Translations under genes and position numbers: made by a program
DNA from: an uncultured Sphingomonadales bacterium
Lineage (GTDB): Bacteria; Pseudomonadota; Alphaproteobacteria; Sphingomonadales; Sphingomonadaceae
Direction: 5' to 3'
NCBI GenBank assembly: GCA_937870585.1
Contig: CALMZE010000050.1
Span: forward strand, 1 to 37,229
Length of the DNA stretch: 37,229 nt
Part shown: positions 7,600 to 16,068 of the stretch, one piece after another
Numbering within the stretch: position 1 is the first letter of the stretch
How the letters are laid out: each line of letters opens with the position of its first letter
Notes under the pieces: generated by a model
The model's input: only the letters and a program-made list of their open reading frames with translations
The model's database searches: none
What the model was told of the DNA's origin: nothing

Positions 7600-8910
7600 T
7601 CAGCTTGACGCTTCCAGCCGGGCAATCGCCCGGTCCTGACCGATCAAAGGCAATAGCGCCTTCATGTCCGGGCCATGATCCAGGCCGGTCAAGGCGCGGC
7701 GAAGCGGCAGGAACAAGCTCTTACCCTTGCGGCCCGTTGACGCTTTCAAGGCATCGGTCAGGGCGGACCAGACATCGGCAGACCATGTGAGAGAGCGGGC
7801 CAATTGCGCAGCTTCGCTCAGGAAAGGCCGGTCTTCAGGCTCAATGCTCGCCGAGACCTCACCAGTTACAATGGCCAACCAGTCGGCGGCGTCGCTCAAG
7901 CGCTCCAGATTGGGGCGGATCGCCTCCCACGCCGCTTCGGTCATCCCTTCGGGCAAGCGATTCGCCACCGCCTCATAGGGCGTCTGGTGGAGGATTCGCG
8001 CGTTGAGTTGGGCCAGTTCGCCTTCGTCGAACCGGGCTGGTGCGCGGCCAAAGCGGGCGAAATCGATGCTTGCTATCAGGGGCTGCGGCGTGGTGAAGGG
8101 TTCCACCGGATCGCTCGTCCCCAGCCGCGCCAGCAGCGCGATGACAGCCATCGGCTCAATGCCCTGTTCGCGGAACGCATCCATGCCGAGCGAGCCGAGC
8201 CGCTTGGAGAGCTTGCCCTCGCTTCCGGTCAGCAGCGCTTCATGCGCAAAACGCGGCGGCGCTGCGCCCATGGCGGTGAACATCTGGATCTGCGTCGCGG
8301 TGTTGGTGACATGATCCTCGCCACGCAGCACGTCCGTAACGCCCATATCCACATCGTCGATGGCGGAGGGGAGCATATAGAGCCAGCTGCCATCGGCGCG
8401 GCGGATAACGGGGTCAGAAAGAAGCTTGGGATCAAATTTCTGGTGCCCGCGCACCCTGTCGTCCCATTCGATCGGCGCATCATGATCCAGCTTGAAGCGC
8501 CAGTGCGGCGTGCGGCCTTCGGGCACCGGCGCATCGGCGGCCTTGCGTTCATAGACGGGCGGCAGACCGCGACCCAGCAGCACCTTGCGGCGCAGGTCCA
8601 GTTCTTCGGGCGTTTCATAACAGGCATAGACGCGGCCCGCCGCCTTCAGCGCCTCGAACTGTGCCTCATAGAGCGCGAAGCGGGCAGACTGGCGCGCCTC
8701 ACCATCGGGCGCAATGCCCAGCCAGGCGAGATCGGCGCGGATGCCGTCGACATAGTCCTCCTTGGACCGTTCAAGATCGGTATCGTCGATCCGCAGCAGA
8801 AAGCGCCCGCCATGGCGTTTGGCCCAAAGCCAGTTGTGGAGCGCGGTGCGGACATTGCCGACATGGAGGTGGCCGGTGGGAGACGGCGCGAAACGAGTGG
8901 TGATGGTCAT
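7600..8910 (-). CDS. gltX: Glutamyl-tRNA synthetase
   Basis: This 436-residue class I aminoacyl-tRNA synthetase has the start MTITTRFAPSPTGHLHVGNV, carrying the HIGH-type motif, and KLSKR at residues 233-237 as the KMSKS-type motif. It charges tRNA with glutamate in the cytoplasm. It is shorter than the roughly 470-residue type and resembles the compact GltX found as one of two copies in many alphaproteobacteria. A second copy elsewhere, and a tRNA(Gln) specificity, are therefore possible. It follows holA by about 40 bases on the same strand and could be co-transcribed with it. Confidence 0.95.
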   Translation of the reverse strand: MTITTRFAPSPTGHLHVGNVRTALHNWLWAKRHGGRFLLRIDDTDLERSKEDYVDGIRADLAWLGIAPDGEARQSARFALYEAQFEALKAAGRVYACYETPEELDLRRKVLLGRGLPPVYERKAADAPVPEGRTPHWRFKLDHDAPIEWDDRVRGHQKFDPKLLSDPVIRRADGSWLYMLPSAIDDVDMGVTDVLRGEDHVTNTATQIQMFTAMGAAPPRFAHEALLTGSEGKLSKRLGSLGMDAFREQGIEPMAVIALLARLGTSDPVEPFTTPQPLIASIDFARFGRAPARFDEGELAQLNARILHQTPYEAVANRLPEGMTEAAWEAIRPNLERLSDAADWLAIVTGEVSASIEPEDRPFLSEAAQLARSLTWSADVWSALTDALKASTGRKGKSLFLPLRRALTGLDHGPDMKALLPLIGQDRAIARLEASS

Positions 8911-8949
8911 GCCCCGGCGCTTACCGGCTTGGGCAGGGGCGCGTCAAAC

Positions 8950-9966
8950 CTAACGCCGCCGCTGCGCCGCGCGTGAAGCAGAGAGGAACAGCGAATCCGC
9001 CAGCACATCGCCTGCTGTGGACGGGGCCTTGATGCCGCGTTCGGCCTCCAGCAGACGCGTGTTGAGCGTGGCGACGCCGTCAGCTGTCCAGCGCTGCAAC
9101 TGTGGCAGCGCGCCATCCTTTTCCCACATCGGGAGCGAGGATGTGACGGCATCTGCAGAACGCCCGCCTGCCATCTGGCCATGCAGCCGAGCGAGCAATT
9201 GCATCCGCCTGTGGACGGCGCGGAGTAGCGAAATGCTGTTTTCCCCTTCCGCCTTCAGTCGCGCCAGCTCCTGCGCGACCTGTCCCGGCTGACCGCCTAG
9301 CACCGCGCGGATGAAATGCTTCTGATCCACCTCTCCCGACACGGCGGACACAGCATCGAGCGCCGTCGAATCAACCTCGGCCGGGCGTTCGGGCGCGGCA
9401 TCGAGGTAAAGCGCCAGCTTTTCCAGTTCGCGTGCCATCAATGCCCGGTCTCCGCCCGCCATGCGGACGATGCGGCCTGTACAGTCTCCGGTCAGCCGCA
9501 GCCCCTGTTCCTGCGCCAAGGCCGCCGCGATCTGTTCCAGTTCGCGCTGGTTGGGCAGATAGGAGGCACAGGCCATGGCCGCCGGATGCGCCAGCATCAA
9601 TTTGACAATGGCTGCTGTATTTTTGAGCCCGCCCGCAATGATCGCCACCGGATTGCCCGCCACCGGCGCGTCGAGCAGCGCTTGAACGGCGGCCACCGGG
9701 TCCTCGCGGCCTTCCCAGCGGATCACGATGAAGCGCTTCTCGCCAAACAGACCCATCGAGGCGGCTTCATCGGCGAGGCGCGCGGGATCGCCCTTGAGCG
9801 TGGCGAGATCGAGATCGATGCGTTCGGCCTCTGCCCCCATGGCGCGCACCAGCCGGGCCAGCAGTGCGTGTGAGCCCGCTTCATCCGGGCCATAGAGCAG
9901 GAAGGCGCGGGTGCCTTGGCCGCCCGCATCGAGCGCTTTAGCGACTTGCGCCGCATTTGCTTTCAC
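8950..9966 (-). CDS. holA: DNA polymerase III subunit delta
   Basis: This 338-residue clamp-loader subunit opens the beta sliding clamp. Family features include RAFLLYGPDEAGSHALLARLV near the N-terminus, the segment LFGEKRFIVIRW, and the C-terminal collar domain with LLRAVHRRMQLLARLHGQM. The start is GTG, in a GTGA overlap with the stop of lptE, so translation is probably coupled. The lptE-holA order after leuS is conserved in alphaproteobacteria, but here another gene sits between leuS and lptE. Confidence 0.93.
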   Translation of the reverse strand: MKANAAQVAKALDAGGQGTRAFLLYGPDEAGSHALLARLVRAMGAEAERIDLDLATLKGDPARLADEAASMGLFGEKRFIVIRWEGREDPVAAVQALLDAPVAGNPVAIIAGGLKNTAAIVKLMLAHPAAMACASYLPNQRELEQIAAALAQEQGLRLTGDCTGRIVRMAGGDRALMARELEKLALYLDAAPERPAEVDSTALDAVSAVSGEVDQKHFIRAVLGGQPGQVAQELARLKAEGENSISLLRAVHRRMQLLARLHGQMAGGRSADAVTSSLPMWEKDGALPQLQRWTADGVATLNTRLLEAERGIKAPSTAGDVLADSLFLSASRAAQRRR

Positions 9967-10460
9967 TGCGCGTTGGCCTGCCGCCCCGCAAACAGCGCAA
10001 CGCGCGCGGTGATCTGGTCCGCCAGAATCTGCGTCAGCCGTTCAAGTGCGCTGTCTTCAGCGGCGAGCACAGCATATTCGGAAGAGACCACGTCAATCCC
10101 CGCGTCAGACCCTGCGGTCGCATCGAGCAGGGTCGTGCCCTGTGCGGCATCGACCAGCCGGTAGCGTGCGCGCAACGCTCGGCGTTCGCGTGTGACGGCA
10201 TCATCGCGGCGCACGCCAAAACCGGTGATCTGATCATCCAGTTCGATTTCCAGCCGATAGGCCGCGACTTCACCTTGCCTGTTGCCAATCCTGTCATTGA
10301 GCGCATTGCGCAACAGCCAGCCCGCTTTGCCATCAATCGGAGCCACATCCACCGAACGCAACGCTTGGGCGGCCGCCCCCTGTGACCCATCGGCATAAAG
10401 CGGACGCAGCGCACAGCCCGACAGGCTGGCGAGGAGGATCAGGGGCAGAGCGCGTTTCAT
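9963..10460 (-). CDS. lptE: LPS assembly lipoprotein LptE
   Basis: This protein of about 165 residues has a lipoprotein signal, MKRALPLILLASLSGC, with the lipidated cysteine at residue 16. CALRPLYADG follows it, which is the usual LptE opening. LptE is the outer-membrane plug and chaperone of LptD, delivering lipopolysaccharide to the cell surface. The ATG at 10460 is preferred because it places the lipobox correctly; an earlier in-frame start at 10478 adds six residues. It overlaps holA by four bases. Confidence 0.9.
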   Translation of the reverse strand: MKRALPLILLASLSGCALRPLYADGSQGAAAQALRSVDVAPIDGKAGWLLRNALNDRIGNRQGEVAAYRLEIELDDQITGFGVRRDDAVTRERRALRARYRLVDAAQGTTLLDATAGSDAGIDVVSSEYAVLAAEDSALERLTQILADQITARVALFAGRQANAQ

Positions 10461-10547
10461 GCGCGCGGTATCGGGCAAGAGCGGGATCGGCTCAAGCCCG
10501 AAATGTGGCGCACGTTGTTCCGATCCTCAATAAGGTCTGCAAAAACA

Positions 10548-10661
10548 CCGTTCGCCCTGAGCTTGTCGAAGCCTGTCCTGAGCCTCGCCGAAGGGGGATG
10601 TCCTTCATTATTCGAACCAGTCCAAGAAGGGGCAATGCTTCGACAAGCTCAGCTCGAACGG
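10548..10661. repeat. Dispersed inverted repeat, copy 2 (downstream of the cyclodipeptide synthase-like gene)
   Basis: The arms CCGTTCGCCCTGAGCTTGTCG and CGACAAGCTCAGCTCGAACGG face each other across about 70 bases. The left arm carries an extra partial copy (CCTGAGCCTCGCCGAAGG). The element sits between the cyclodipeptide synthase-like gene and lptE. It belongs to the same family as 201-290, 11968-12053 and 36997-37087. Confidence 0.85.
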
Positions 10662-10688
10662 TACGGGTTGACCCCATTTGATCATATG

Positions 10689-11939
10689 TCACGGCATGAA
10701 TTGCAGCTCTTTCAACTGCCGACGCGCGCGCAAGGAGAGCACGCGGCCAATGTCCAGCAGTATGTCGCACGCAATGCCGGGATGCTTGTCTCGCAACGCA
10801 CCAAAATCGCGCCAGCCGAGCGTGCGGACATTGCAATCGGTGAGCGCGGTCACGGTAGCGGAACGGGGTTGTGCGTCGAGAAACGCCTGCTCGCCAAACA
10901 CAGAACCCGCTTCAATCACCGCAATCTGCTGATGCGTGCCATCGGCGCGCTTCACCGTTACTTCGGCGCGGCCATCAATCAGGATGAAGAGGTGGCGGCC
11001 ATCGCGCTCTTCGCCGAGCACCTCCTCGCGCGGGCCAAAGCGTTTGATCTTTGTGAATTTGAACAGCGCGTTCCAGTCTTGGTCGCTGGAATCGGCGAGA
11101 AATCCTGCATCGGGATTGGCGACCGTCTCCACGCCTGCCGCCGTGCGCAGCACCTTGACCGCACCGTCTGAAAAATAGAGCCCCCGTTTGCGGAGGTCGA
11201 GCGAGAGGAAGGCCAGACGGGCCAGCGCGTCCGGGGCTCCTGCAAATTTGCCTTCACACAAATCGGCAATCGAATCGATCGAACCGGGATAGACGAGCAC
11301 CGGCCATCCCATCTCTTCCAGACAACAGAACAGCGCCGATTCTTCGATCAGATAATCCGCCGCAATCTGCGCCGCCTGATCTGCACTCACTGCGAAGGGA
11401 TTGGCATCCAACTTGTCGCCGCGCCCCAGATACAAATCGGCAAAATCGCTGATCGAGCGCGCAAAGGCCGCATCATCGCGCGCAAGGGCTCGCAACTGAT
11501 TATGATGCCCGGCAAAGCTCTCCGCCGTTTCCACCTCTGAAAAGCGGATGAACTCGAACTGGCACTTGCCGCCAAACTGCGCGAGCACGGGCGCATAAAG
11601 GCGGCAGAAATCCGCCCCGGCCTCCATCGCCTTGGCGCGGGCGGCGTCTTCATCCAGCCCTTCGAGCAGTTGCAGCGTCAGCCGGTAGACGCTGTCGCCC
11701 ACCACCACGGCGCAGCGTTCAAACCGCTCCGAAATCCACTCAATCGAGGCTTCGAAGCGCGCGCCTTCAAAATTCGCATTGCCCAGCGAGACGCCAAGCA
11801 TGGATTTCTCGCCGCCAAATTCAAAATAGCCCTTCGCCTTGGGTGCAATGCCTTCAAAACCCGCTTTGTAGCGGTGCGTGCCAAAGCTGATGGTTTCCAG
11901 TCCCAGATTGGACGCACGGATGGAATTGGGATCGCTCAA
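10689..11939 (-). CDS. Cyclodipeptide synthase-like protein fused to a cyclic-nucleotide-binding domain
   Basis: This 416-residue protein has two parts. Residues about 20-255 align from end to end, by eye, with tRNA-dependent cyclodipeptide synthases such as AlbC. Matching elements are GVSLGNANF (residues 49-57; AlbC GISAGNSYF), a WxxxRFER strand-helix region (68-75), SEV (134-136), and DYLIEESALF (195-204; AlbC NYVLAEAPLF). The AlbC catalytic residues S37, Y178, E182 and Y202 correspond to S51, Y196, E200 and Y217. Residues about 292-405 form a CAP_ED domain whose phosphate-binding cassette FGEQAFLDAQPRSATV keeps E350 and R359. No helix-turn-helix follows, so it is not a Crp-type transcription factor. 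I infer an enzyme that joins two aminoacyl groups from charged tRNAs under cAMP or cGMP control. The start is TTG with AGGAG six bases upstream. The gene lies between leuS and lptE and is bracketed by repeats. Known cyclodipeptide-tailoring enzymes are absent nearby. Activity is unproven. Confidence 0.82.
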   Translation of the reverse strand: MSDPNSIRASNLGLETISFGTHRYKAGFEGIAPKAKGYFEFGGEKSMLGVSLGNANFEGARFEASIEWISERFERCAVVVGDSVYRLTLQLLEGLDEDAARAKAMEAGADFCRLYAPVLAQFGGKCQFEFIRFSEVETAESFAGHHNQLRALARDDAAFARSISDFADLYLGRGDKLDANPFAVSADQAAQIAADYLIEESALFCCLEEMGWPVLVYPGSIDSIADLCEGKFAGAPDALARLAFLSLDLRKRGLYFSDGAVKVLRTAAGVETVANPDAGFLADSSDQDWNALFKFTKIKRFGPREEVLGEERDGRHLFILIDGRAEVTVKRADGTHQQIAVIEAGSVFGEQAFLDAQPRSATVTALTDCNVRTLGWRDFGALRDKHPGIACDILLDIGRVLSLRARRQLKELQFMP

Positions 11940-11967
11940 CGGAGTCTCCTCGCCTTGTCCTCGTGTC

Positions 11968-12053
11968 CCGTTCGCCCTGAGCTTGTCGAAGGGCTGCCTT
12001 TACCTTTCGACCCAAGGCAAAGGGCAGGGCTTCGACAGACTCAGCCCGAACGG
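11968..12053. repeat. Dispersed inverted repeat, copy 3 (upstream of the cyclodipeptide synthase-like gene)
   Basis: CCGTTCGCCCTGAGCTTGTCG faces CGACAGACTCAGCCCGAACGG, with a short pyrimidine-rich centre. It occupies most of the gap between leuS and the cyclodipeptide synthase-like gene. With the copy at 10548-10661 it brackets that gene. Confidence 0.85.
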
Positions 12054-12075
12054 GGAGGGGGTATGACCGAACGCG

Positions 12076-14586
12076 TTACGCTACAATATTCACCAAGCGA
12101 CCCGGAACCACGATGATTTTCTTGGGCACGGCTCCATCGAGCGTGCGGATGATCTTGTCTGATGCCAGCGCCAGCGCTTCCAGCGCGACTTTGTCCGCAT
12201 CCTTGGGCACGGTCAGCGTATCGCGCAGCTTGCCATTGACCTGCACGGCGATGGTGACTTCATCATCCACCAGCAGCGCGGGATCATGATCGGGCCAGCT
12301 TTGCGTGGCGACTAGACCTTCGCCGCCCAGCGCCACCCAGCCTTCTTCCGCGAGATGCGGCAGCATGGGGGAAATGAGTCGCGGCAGGGTGCGGATTGCG
12401 GCGGTGCGTGACGCGGACGGTGCGGCCTTTTCGATGGCGTTCACCAGTTCGTGAACCTTGGCGACGGCCTTGTTGAAGGTCAGCGCCTCAATGTCTGTGG
12501 CAATGCCCGCAATGCTGCGGTGGAGGAGCTTGTCCAGCGCCACATCCGCGCCTTCACTGGCTGAAGCATCGCCAAACAGCCGCCAGATGCGGTTGACGAA
12601 GCGCCATGTGCCCTCAATCCCGCTTTCGGACCATTCCAGATCGCGTTCGGGCGGGGAATCGGAGAGCATGAACCAGCGTACCGCGTCCGCGCCGTACTGA
12701 TCAATAATGCCATCGGGATCGATGACATTCTTCTTCGATTTGGACATTTTCTCGATGCGGCCACGAATCGCGCGCGCGCCTTCAAGCGTGATGACGTTCT
12801 TGCCTTCGATCTTGACCTCTTCAGGGCTCAGCCATTTGCCATCGGTCGAGCGATAAGTCTCATGCGTCACCATGCCCTGCGTGAACAGTGCGGCGAACGG
12901 CTCCGCAAAGTCGATCTGCCCCACCTTTTGCAGCGCGCGGGTCCAGAAGCGGGCATAGAGCAGGTGCAGGATCGCATGTTCGATCCCGCCAATATATTGC
13001 CCCACCGGCAGCCACGCTTTCACCTCGTCCGCATCGAACGGCTTGTCATCGGGCTGGCTGGCAAAGCGGATGAAGTACCAGCTCGAATCAGCAAAGGTAT
13101 CGAGCGTGTCGGTCTCGCGCCGCGCGGGTTCCTTGCAGTTCGGGCAGGGGACATTCTTCCACGTCGGGTGTCGGTCGAGCGGATTGCCCGGTACATCAAA
13201 GCTGACATCTTCGGGCAGCTTCACCGGCAATTGCGAACGTGGCACGGGCAGGACACCGCAAAACTCGCAATGGATGATCGGGATCGGTGTGCCCCAGTAA
13301 CGCTGGCGAGAGACGCCCCAATCGCGCAGGCGATATTGCGTCTGGCCTTCGCCCCAGCCCTCATGTTCAGCCTTGGCGATAACGGCGGCCTTGGCAGCGT
13401 CCACCTCCATGCCGTCCATCCAGCCCGAATTCACGAGGCGGCCCGGCCCGGTATAGGCGACATCGCCTTCAAAGTCGGAGTCGGTCAGATCACCGTCGGC
13501 CACCACGCGGCGGACGGGCAGATCATATTTGCGGGCGAAATCCAGATCGCGCTGGTCATGCGCGGGGCAGCCGAACACCGCCCCCGTCCCATACTCCATC
13601 AGCACGAAATTGGCGACCCAGACGGGCAGATGCCAACTGGGATCGAGGGGATGTTCCACCGAAAGCCCGGTGTTGAAGCCGATCTTTTCCGCCGTCTCGA
13701 TCTCGGCAGCGGTCGTGCCGCCCTTCTTGCACAGTTCAATGAAGCGTTGCAGCTCCGGTGCATTGGTGGCCAGTTCGCGGGCGAGCGGATGGTCTGCGGC
13801 AATCGCCACAAAGCTTGCGCCAAACAGCGTGTCGGGCCGCGTGGTGAACACGTCGATGGCATCGCCCGTGCCTGCCAGATTGAAGGCGAAGTTCAGCCCC
13901 TTGGATTTGCCGATCCAGTTTTCCTGCATCAGCCGCACCTTGTCTGGCCACTGATCAAGCGTATCGAGGCCGGCAAGCAGCTCTTCGGCGAAATCGGTGA
14001 TCTTCAGGAACCATTGGTTGAGCTTCTTGCGCTCCACCGGCGCGCCGGAGCGCCAACCCTTGCCATCAATCACCTGCTCATTGGCGAGCACGGTCATATC
14101 GACCGGATCCCAATTGACCTCGCTCTCCTTGCGATAAACGAGGCCATGCTTGTAGAAGTCGAGGAACAGCGCCTGTTCGTGGCCGTAATATTCGGGTTCA
14201 CAGGTGGAAAGCTCGCGGCTCCAGTCGATGGCGAGGCCGAGACGCTTCAGCTGCTTCTTCATCGCTTCGATATTGGCGCGCGTCCAGTCGCCGGGGTGAA
14301 CCTTGCGCTCCATCGCGGCATTTTCTGCCGGCATCCCGAAGCTGTCCCACCCCATCGGATGCAGCACGCCGTGCCCCGTCATCGCCTTGAAGCGCGCCAG
14401 CACGTCGCCCATCGTATAATTGCGGACATGGCCCATATGGATGCGCCCGCTGGGATAGGGAAACATCTCCAGCACATAGGTTTTGGGGCGCGGATCGCTG
14501 GCGGGCGGAGCCTTGAAGGCCTGTGCTTCATCCCAGGCGGTCTGCCATTTGGGGTCTGCTGCAAAGGGGTTGAAGCGGGTGCTCAT
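12076..14586 (-). CDS. leuS: Leucyl-tRNA synthetase
   Basis: This 836-residue class I synthetase carries HMGH at residues 50-53 and KMSKS at 613-617. The connective editing domain between them contains the threonine-rich [13 protein letters not shown]. Other family landmarks are GYIGG-type [21 protein letters not shown] and the C-terminal [10 protein letters not shown] anticodon-binding segment. It charges tRNA(Leu) in the cytoplasm and hydrolyses mischarged products. It follows the DUF3576 lipoprotein gene on the same strand, with a repeat element in the gap, and precedes the cyclodipeptide synthase-like gene. The length is normal and no key motif is missing. Confidence 0.97.
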   Translation of the reverse strand: MSTRFNPFAADPKWQTAWDEAQAFKAPPASDPRPKTYVLEMFPYPSGRIHMGHVRNYTMGDVLARFKAMTGHGVLHPMGWDSFGMPAENAAMERKVHPGDWTRANIEAMKKQLKRLGLAIDWSRELSTCEPEYYGHEQALFLDFYKHGLVYRKESEVNWDPVDMTVLANEQVIDGKGWRSGAPVERKKLNQWFLKITDFAEELLAGLDTLDQWPDKVRLMQENWIGKSKGLNFAFNLAGTGDAIDVFTTRPDTLFGASFVAIAADHPLARELATNAPELQRFIELCKKGGTTAAEIETAEKIGFNTGLSVEHPLDPSWHLPVWVANFVLMEYGTGAVFGCPAHDQRDLDFARKYDLPVRRVVADGDLTDSDFEGDVAYTGPGRLVNSGWMDGMEVDAAKAAVIAKAEHEGWGEGQTQYRLRDWGVSRQRYWGTPIPIIHCEFCGVLPVPRSQLPVKLPEDVSFDVPGNPLDRHPTWKNVPCPNCKEPARRETDTLDTFADSSWYFIRFASQPDDKPFDADEVKAWLPVGQYIGGIEHAILHLLYARFWTRALQKVGQIDFAEPFAALFTQGMVTHETYRSTDGKWLSPEEVKIEGKNVITLEGARAIRGRIEKMSKSKKNVIDPDGIIDQYGADAVRWFMLSDSPPERDLEWSESGIEGTWRFVNRIWRLFGDASASEGADVALDKLLHRSIAGIATDIEALTFNKAVAKVHELVNAIEKAAPSASRTAAIRTLPRLISPMLPHLAEEGWVALGGEGLVATQSWPDHDPALLVDDEVTIAVQVNGKLRDTLTVPKDADKVALEALALASDKIIRTLDGAVPKKIIVVPGRLVNIVA

Positions 14587-14603
14587 ATATCAAATCCATG
14601 AAT

Positions 14604-14728
14604 CGTCATTCCCGCCCTTCGACTGCCTGCAAGGCAGGCGCTCAGGCTAAACTGCCCTTCGGGCAAACGGGAATCCAGGAACACCCGGCTTTGGAGTTCA
14701 TGGATTCCCGCCTTCGCGGGAATGACGG
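14604..14728. repeat. Composite inverted repeat between leuS and the DUF3576 gene
   Basis: The outer arms CGTCATTCCCGCC and GGCGGGAATGACG (with TTCGC) are reverse complements. Inner hairpins include CTGCCTGCAAGGCAG and TGCCCTTCGGGCA. It differs in sequence from the CCGTTCG family. The CGTCATTCCCGCG type is a common bacterial intergenic palindrome. It could attenuate transcription into leuS. Confidence 0.8.
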
Positions 14729-14735
14729 CTAAATC

Positions 14736-15173
14736 TCAGCCGCCAATCGCGCTGCGACGCAGATCACGCGCTTTGGTCAAAATAATATCTTCCAGCTTCT
14801 GCACCGTGGCCGCCTGCACCGGCGCATCCACCCAAACGCCATTCTGCGCAATCTGGCGCGACGCAGCGACGCGCAGTGCATCGGCGCGCAAATCCTGATC
14901 GAGCACCGAAATGGTGAGCTTCATCCGTTCGTTGGGAGAGGCCGGATTCACATACCAGTCGGTCACCAGCACGCCGCCGTTCGAATCGGTCTGCACCAAC
15001 GGCATGAAGCTGATCGTATCGAGTGCAGCGCGCCAGAGATAGGCGTTGACGCCGATCGTCGTCACCTTGGAAGCGGCCAGATCAGCCTGCACCAGCGGGC
15101 GCGCCTTTTTTCCGCACGCGGCGAGAGACAGAACCAGAGCAACCGCAACCATCGGGCGGGAAAGCGCAATCAT
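14736..15173 (-). CDS. DUF3576 domain lipoprotein
   Basis: This 145-residue protein has a lipoprotein signal ending LVLSLAAC, with the lipidated cysteine at residue 20. The mature part contains TTIGVNAYLWRAALDTISFMPL and GGVLVTDWYVNP, recognised as the DUF3576 family, which is usually found just upstream of leuS in alphaproteobacteria. Its function is not known. The linkage to leuS and lptE suggests an envelope role. The ATG at 15173 is chosen because a longer in-frame start at 15428 would put about 85 non-conserved residues before the signal peptide. AAGGA precedes the ATG. Confidence 0.85.
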   Translation of the reverse strand: MIALSRPMVAVALVLSLAACGKKARPLVQADLAASKVTTIGVNAYLWRAALDTISFMPLVQTDSNGGVLVTDWYVNPASPNERMKLTISVLDQDLRADALRVAASRQIAQNGVWVDAPVQAATVQKLEDIILTKARDLRRSAIGG

Positions 15174-15357
15174 TCGCAAATCCTTGCTTTTTCCATAGAG
15201 ACAGCGTGCCTTATAGCCTTTAGCCCGTCCCGGGCAAGCGTCGCGATTAAGGCAGGATTGTGGCAGAGATGCCACAGGCCGCACGAAAACGCTGTTCAAG
15301 GTGCTGAATGTGCGGCAAGACATTGCAGATCGAAATGTGCAACGGTATGCAGAACAT

Positions 15358-16068
15358 ATGAAAATGCGTTGGGCCTTGATGGGAGCTGGAGGGGTTGCGG
15401 TCGCCGCAGCCTTCATTGCGCCCGCCATCGGCGCTCAGGGTAACTTGGTTCAGTCCAGCCTGCGCAGCACGATTGGCCCGGCCATCGGCTATTTCACGCC
15501 TGCCGCAGCGGATCCAAAATTGTCGGCCATTTACGGCCATGGCGCGGCTTCGCACCGCAAATTCCGCTTTACGCCTGCGGTCAGTGCGGATGGCAATCGC
15601 TCTGTGACGGTGGCTGTGCGTGCGACCGGCTTTGTTGGCCCGGCTGCGATGAAGGCAGATATGGCGGTCGCTCCGGCTGCCGCCCCCACTGGCACTGTTC
15701 TGATGCCTGCCGCTTATAATCTGGGTGCCAGCATGGGCTGGAAGAAATTTGCCGGACAGGGCGAATCGGCCAAGCTTGATTCGGCGCGCTTGCCGAGCGC
15801 AGATATTGGCACGATGGGTGCGTCTGCTCCGGCCCGTAAATGGAGCACGCGTGTTCAGCTGGATGCTGAGCGTGCAACTGGCCAAGCGCCGCGCACCTTT
15901 GCCGGTGAAAACCTCTCGGTTGATGTCGGCGGATCGTTCCGCCTGACCCGCAACTTCGATGTGACGGCGGGTGTCCGCTATCAGTCGGAGCGGGATCGCT
16001 TGCAGAAGGCGGCTGACGAGCGCCGTGACAGTCAGGCCGTTTATGTGGGCACAGCCTTCCGCTTCTGA
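15358..16068 (+). CDS. Exported protein of unknown function, possible outer-membrane or periplasmic beta protein
   Basis: I do not recognise this 236-residue protein as a named family. It begins with a clear signal peptide (MKMRWALMGAGGVAVAAAFI, probable cleavage after APAIGA). The mature part is rich in alanine, glycine and serine. Towards the end it has alternating strand-like segments (STRVQLDAERA, LSVDVGGSFRL, FDVTAGVRYQS, QAVYVGTAFRF). It ends in phenylalanine, as many outer-membrane beta-barrels do, but there are too few obvious strands for a full barrel. The ATG at 15358 fits the signal peptide; a GTG at 15301 would add 19 residues. Its stop lies inside the end of the convergent ThiE-like gene, a 28-base overlap. 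Confidence 0.65.
   Translation: MKMRWALMGAGGVAVAAAFIAPAIGAQGNLVQSSLRSTIGPAIGYFTPAAADPKLSAIYGHGAASHRKFRFTPAVSADGNRSVTVAVRATGFVGPAAMKADMAVAPAAAPTGTVLMPAAYNLGASMGWKKFAGQGESAKLDSARLPSADIGTMGASAPARKWSTRVQLDAERATGQAPRTFAGENLSVDVGGSFRLTRNFDVTAGVRYQSERDRLQKAADERRDSQAVYVGTAFRF

Noticed and set aside
10689-11100. Reading the cyclic-nucleotide-binding protein as a Crp/Fnr transcription factor
   Set aside because: The chain ends about ten residues after the last helix of the CAP_ED domain, so there is no helix-turn-helix. The N-terminal part aligns with cyclodipeptide synthases instead.
12862-14601. Plus-strand open frame of about 580 codons across leuS
   Set aside because: leuS on the minus strand is unambiguous with both class I motifs, and the opposite frame has no family features.
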